A stretch of 64,000 bases of DNA, taken from assembly GCF_011752005.1 (NCBI RefSeq), contig NZ_JAAIJZ010000001.1, positions 682,001 through 746,000 on the forward strand, given 5' to 3'. The position numbers were made by a program, and so were the translations under genes. Each line of letters begins with the position of its first letter. Within the stretch, counting starts at the first letter, position 1. Of the stretch, positions 61,122 through 64,000 are shown piece by piece. This DNA is from Canibacter zhoujuaniae. GTDB lineage: Bacteria; Actinomycetota; Actinomycetes; Actinomycetales; Microbacteriaceae. The notes under the pieces are model-generated. The model was given only the letters and a program-made list of their open reading frames with translations, did not search any database and had not been told where the DNA came from.

Positions 61122-63176
61122 ATGTCTACGGCGATGTATCCACACCTGCTGTCACCCCTCAAAGTTGGCGCACTGCAGCTAAAAAATCGCGTCATTATGG
61201 GCTCTATGCACTTAGGCGTTGAGGAGCAGGCTGATGGGCTGCAGCGAATGGCCGCTTTCTACGCCGAACGCGCCGCTGGCGGTGCCGCTCTCATCATCAC
61301 CGGCGGCATCGCACCGAATTCAGCCGGGCGCCTCACCGCTGACGGCACAGTGCTAGACACTGAGGCTGCAGCGCACCAGCATCGCACAATCACAACAGCG
61401 GTGCACAACGCGGGTGGGCTTATCGCCGCACAGCTGCTGCACGCGGGCCGCTACGGAGCGCACACAGAACTGGTTGCCCCGTCGGCGATCCAAGCACCCA
61501 TTAGCCCATTAACTCCGCGGCAGCTGAGCGCAAATGAGGTTGCTGACACAATCGCAGATTTTGCGCGCGCGGCAAAACTTGCGCAGCTAGCCGGCTACGA
61601 CGGGGTCGAGATTATGGGATCTGAGGGGTATCTCATCAACCAGTTCCTAGCTCCCCGCACCAATCAGCGCACCGACGAGTGGGGTGGATCCGCCGCCAAG
61701 CGACACCGCTTCGCGGTTGAGATTGTGCGGCGAGTGCGAGAGGAAGTGGGAGATAACTTCGCAATAATCTTTAGACTTTCAATGCTCGACCTGGTTGCAG
61801 ACGGCTCAGAGCTTGCAGAGGTGCTGGAACTGGCACGCAAAATTGAAGCGGCCGGAGCAGATATGCTCGGCACCGGCATAGGCTGGCATGAATCTCGAGT
61901 GCCAACCATTGCGACAACTGTGCCGCGCGGCGCATTCACTTGGATAACAGACCGCGTGGCACGCGCAGTAACAATTCCGGTCTCAGCAACGAACCGGATC
62001 AACACCCCCGACTTGGCTGAAAAAATTTTGGCAGATACAGCTGCGAGCGCGGTCACCCTAGCACGCCCTTTTCTCGCCGATCCGCAGTTTGTGCAGAAAG
62101 CCAGCGCCGGCCGTGCGCAGCACATCAATACCTGCATCGCCTGCAACCAGGCCTGCCTAGATCATGTTTTCAGCGGCAAACCCGCCTCGTGTTTGGTAAA
62201 TCCGCGTGCGGGGCGAGAAACAGAGCTTGTTATTGCTCCAGCAGTTAAAACGAAACAGATTGCCGTGGTGGGGGCCGGGCCCGCCGGGCTTTCATGCGCA
62301 GTCACTCTCGCCCAGCGGGGGCACAGTGTCACCCTGTTTGACAGCGACACGAAGATCGGCGGCCAACTCAACATTGCGATGCAAATTCCGGGTAAGACGG
62401 AGTTTGCCGAAACACTCAGATACTTTAAGACGCAGCTTGCAGCACACGGGGTGACCGTAAAACTTGGGCGTGAGGTCAGCGCCGCATCATTAACGCAGGG
62501 CGGTTTTGATGAGGTGGTGCTTGCGACAGGTGTTACCCCGCGCAGACCTGAGCTGCCCGGGGTTGATCTCCCGCATGTGAAGAGCTATCTCAGCGTGCTC
62601 CGCGATGGTGCGCCGGTTGGGCGTCGGGCGCTAATTCTTGGTGCCGGCGGGATCGGTTTTGATACCGCACTTTTTCTGACAGCGTCCGACGGTGATTCTG
62701 ATCACGATTCAAGCAGCGAGAGCCCGGAAGCGACTGCGACGTTTCTGCGCGACTGGGGTGTTGACCCTGAGTATCGCGCACAGGGCGCACTCACCCGACC
62801 GGCGTCGCGCAGTGCCGTGCCGCGGCAGGTGACAATGCTACAGCGCAGCAGCGGAAAGCCGGGGGCGCGGCTGGGTAAAACAACCGGCTGGATTCATCGT
62901 GCCGAGCTGCAGCAGCGTGGCGTGCAGCTATTCGGCGGGGTTGAATACCTCGCGATAGAAGAGGCCGGTCTCCGGGCACGGATCGATGGTAAAGAGCGTC
63001 TGCTCGAAGCCGACACAATTGTGTTGTGCACAGGGCAGGAAACAAATCGCCTGCTGGCAGACAGTCTCGACGCAGCCGGAGTTAAGTATCACTTAATCGG
63101 TGGCGCGCACACAGCTAGCGAGCTAGACGCAAAACGCGCGATCCGCCAGGGCACTGAGTTGGGTGCCGCACTGTGA
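61122..63176 (+). CDS. NADH:flavin oxidoreductase, 2,4-dienoyl-CoA reductase (FadH) type
   Basis: 684 residues: an Old Yellow Enzyme FMN barrel (about 1-320), an iron-sulfur motif (Cys338, Cys341, Cys345, Cys357: C-x2-C-x3-C-x11-C), then an FAD/NAD domain (VVGAGPAGLSCAVTL and GAGGIGFDTALF). This is the dienoyl-CoA-reductase / trimethylamine-dehydrogenase-like arrangement; 2,4-dienoyl-CoA reduction is the likely reaction, though other enoates are possible. ATG 61122 is preferred over an upstream start at 61098 inside the pcp leader; ATG 61134 is an alternative. It is divergent from pcp across 63 nt. Confidence 0.88.
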   Translation: MSTAMYPHLLSPLKVGALQLKNRVIMGSMHLGVEEQADGLQRMAAFYAERAAGGAALIITGGIAPNSAGRLTADGTVLDTEAAAHQHRTITTAVHNAGGLIAAQLLHAGRYGAHTELVAPSAIQAPISPLTPRQLSANEVADTIADFARAAKLAQLAGYDGVEIMGSEGYLINQFLAPRTNQRTDEWGGSAAKRHRFAVEIVRRVREEVGDNFAIIFRLSMLDLVADGSELAEVLELARKIEAAGADMLGTGIGWHESRVPTIATTVPRGAFTWITDRVARAVTIPVSATNRINTPDLAEKILADTAASAVTLARPFLADPQFVQKASAGRAQHINTCIACNQACLDHVFSGKPASCLVNPRAGRETELVIAPAVKTKQIAVVGAGPAGLSCAVTLAQRGHSVTLFDSDTKIGGQLNIAMQIPGKTEFAETLRYFKTQLAAHGVTVKLGREVSAASLTQGGFDEVVLATGVTPRRPELPGVDLPHVKSYLSVLRDGAPVGRRALILGAGGIGFDTALFLTASDGDSDHDSSSESPEATATFLRDWGVDPEYRAQGALTRPASRSAVPRQVTMLQRSSGKPGARLGKTTGWIHRAELQQRGVQLFGGVEYLAIEEAGLRARIDGKERLLEADTIVLCTGQETNRLLADSLDAAGVKYHLIGGAHTASELDAKRAIRQGTELGAAL

Positions 63177-63191
63177 TCCTGTTTGCGGTTG

Positions 63192-63227
63192 TGCCTCAAC
63201 GAGGGTGACTGCGCACGGTGTGAGGCA
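63192..63227. terminator. Weak inverted repeat between convergent genes
   Basis: TGCCTCA (63192-63198) pairs with TGAGGCA (63221-63227) in the 61-nt gap between the FadH-type gene and ychF. The stem is short and there is no T run, so it is a tentative terminator. Confidence 0.3.
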
Positions 63228-63237
63228 GTGCGCCCGC

Positions 63238-64000
63238 CTACTTTTTTCCGGCGGAAACGTTGCCGTGCCGCCACTCGCACACGTCACCGTCGCGCATAAT
63301 ATAGTCTTTGCCCTCAAGGCGCACTTTACCCGCGGCTTTTGCCTCAGCCATTGAGCCGGCGGCAACGAGATCATCAAACGACACGATCTCGCCCTTAATA
63401 AAGCCCTTCTCAAAATCGGTGTGGATCACACCCGCTGCTTGCGGCGCGGTAGCACCCTTCTTCACTGTCCAGGCACGGGCTTCTTTCGGGCCTGCTGTGA
63501 GGTAGGTCTGCAGGCCGAGGGTTTCAAAGCCAACACGCGCGAGCTGATCCAGACCGCTCTCCTCCTGCCCAACAGATTCGAGCAGCTCTTGCACATCAGC
63601 CTCATCTAACCCGACAAGCTCGCTCTCAAGCTTGGCATCCAAGAAAATCGCTTTCGCCGGCGCCACGAGCGCTGCCAGCTCATCATGACGTGCCTTATCG
63701 GTGAGCACGGTCTCATCAACGTTAAACACGTATAAGAAAGGCTTTGCGGTTAGTAGGCCAAGTTCGCGAATTGGGTCAAGGTCAAGCTCTGATGCAGAGA
63801 GCATTTTGCCCTCGCTGAGTATCGCAACTGCCTCACGGGCTGTCTCTAACACGGTCGGGTCGAGTTTCTTTGCCTTCACCTCTTTTTCATAACGAACGAT
63901 CGCTTTTTCGAGGGTCTGCAGGTCTGCCAGGGCTAACTCGGTGTTGATGGTCTCCATGTCGCTCGCCGGGTCGACCCGCCCATCAACATGCACAACGTCG
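63238..64000 (-). CDS. ychF: Redox/ribosome-associated GTPase-family ATPase YchF, C-terminal part
   Basis: The frame is open to the window edge, so the N-terminal G domain (with the GTPase motifs) lies outside; about 254 residues are seen. The visible part begins with VHVDGRVDPASDMETINTEL (the end of the G domain in this family), has the helical coiled region (ALADLQTLEKAIVRYEKEVK) and ends in the TGS-like domain with the family C-terminus IMRDGDVCEWRHGN. YchF/OLA1 proteins bind ATP and the ribosome and modulate translation and stress responses. Identification rests on these conserved segments. Confidence 0.93.
   Translation of the reverse strand, partial: DVVHVDGRVDPASDMETINTELALADLQTLEKAIVRYEKEVKAKKLDPTVLETAREAVAILSEGKMLSASELDLDPIRELGLLTAKPFLYVFNVDETVLTDKARHDELAALVAPAKAIFLDAKLESELVGLDEADVQELLESVGQEESGLDQLARVGFETLGLQTYLTAGPKEARAWTVKKGATAPQAAGVIHTDFEKGFIKGEIVSFDDLVAAGSMAEAKAAGKVRLEGKDYIMRDGDVCEWRHGNVSAGKK

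Noticed and set aside
1..64000. CRISPR array, insertion sequence or prophage
   Set aside because: No regularly spaced repeats, transposase, integrase or phage structural genes were seen; the only defence genes are the type I R-M set.

Overview
The window reads as a chromosomal segment of a moderate-GC actinobacterium, most likely Micrococcales and plausibly Microbacteriaceae (inferred from gene content, not from a database search). Supporting genes are WhiB1, a SigR/SigH-RsrA redox sigma system with an actinobacterial SigR-type promoter, DUF3097 and DUF3516 proteins, a MetPS methionine/alanine importer, a long-type ArgG and a GlfT1-like galactofuranosyltransferase. The order whiB1 / rsrA-sigR / aroA / rsgA echoes the region around whiB1 and sigH in Mycobacterium tuberculosis. 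Many genes have no Shine-Dalgarno sequence but carry a -10 box (TANNNT) 6-9 nt before the start codon, the usual mark of leaderless actinobacterial transcripts.

Layout, left to right. 1-0.8 kb: end of a queuosine-precursor transporter gene and a small unknown. 0.9-12.4 kb: two S9 serine peptidases (oligopeptidase B and an acyl-peptidase type) with a complete type I restriction-modification locus (hsdM-hsdS-hsdR) between them. 12.5-15.6 kb: three GT2 glycosyltransferases, two of them paralogues. 15.7-16.3 kb: tRNA-Glu and tRNA-Gln with a 40-residue Cys-rich protein gene between them. 16.4-23 kb: a four-gene operon (Lrp regulator, nicotinamidase, Ski2-type helicase, Ppx/GppA phosphatase) divergent from alanine dehydrogenase. 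23-28 kb: a RecB-like nuclease/helicase, a tiny membrane protein and an enoyl-CoA hydratase. 28-32 kb: a lysine/ornithine/arginine-decarboxylase-family enzyme with a divergent LysR regulator, and a DHA2 exporter.

32-41 kb is one long minus-strand block: a polar amino-acid ABC importer, an amidohydrolase that looks like a methylthioadenosine/adenosylhomocysteine deaminase, an adenosylhomocysteinase-like protein with three active-site histidines replaced, a lipoprotein, an unknown protein, and the MetPS importer. This is the best candidate for an undescribed pathway. 41-44 kb: a 3-hydroxyisobutyryl-CoA-hydrolase-like enzyme and a divergent DUF3097 gene whose -10 boxes overlap, then an alpha/beta hydrolase. 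44-49 kb: a dipeptide-type ABC importer in which one permease is fused to one ATPase and the binding protein has no lipobox. 49-54 kb: rsrA-sigR, aroA-rsgA, a peroxiredoxin, whiB1. 54-64 kb: argG, an aldo/keto reductase, HrpA helicase, pyroglutamyl peptidase, a 2,4-dienoyl-CoA-reductase-type Old Yellow Enzyme, and the C-terminal part of YchF cut by the window edge.

No insertion sequence, prophage, CRISPR array or rRNA was seen. No gene-free stretch exceeds 300 bases.
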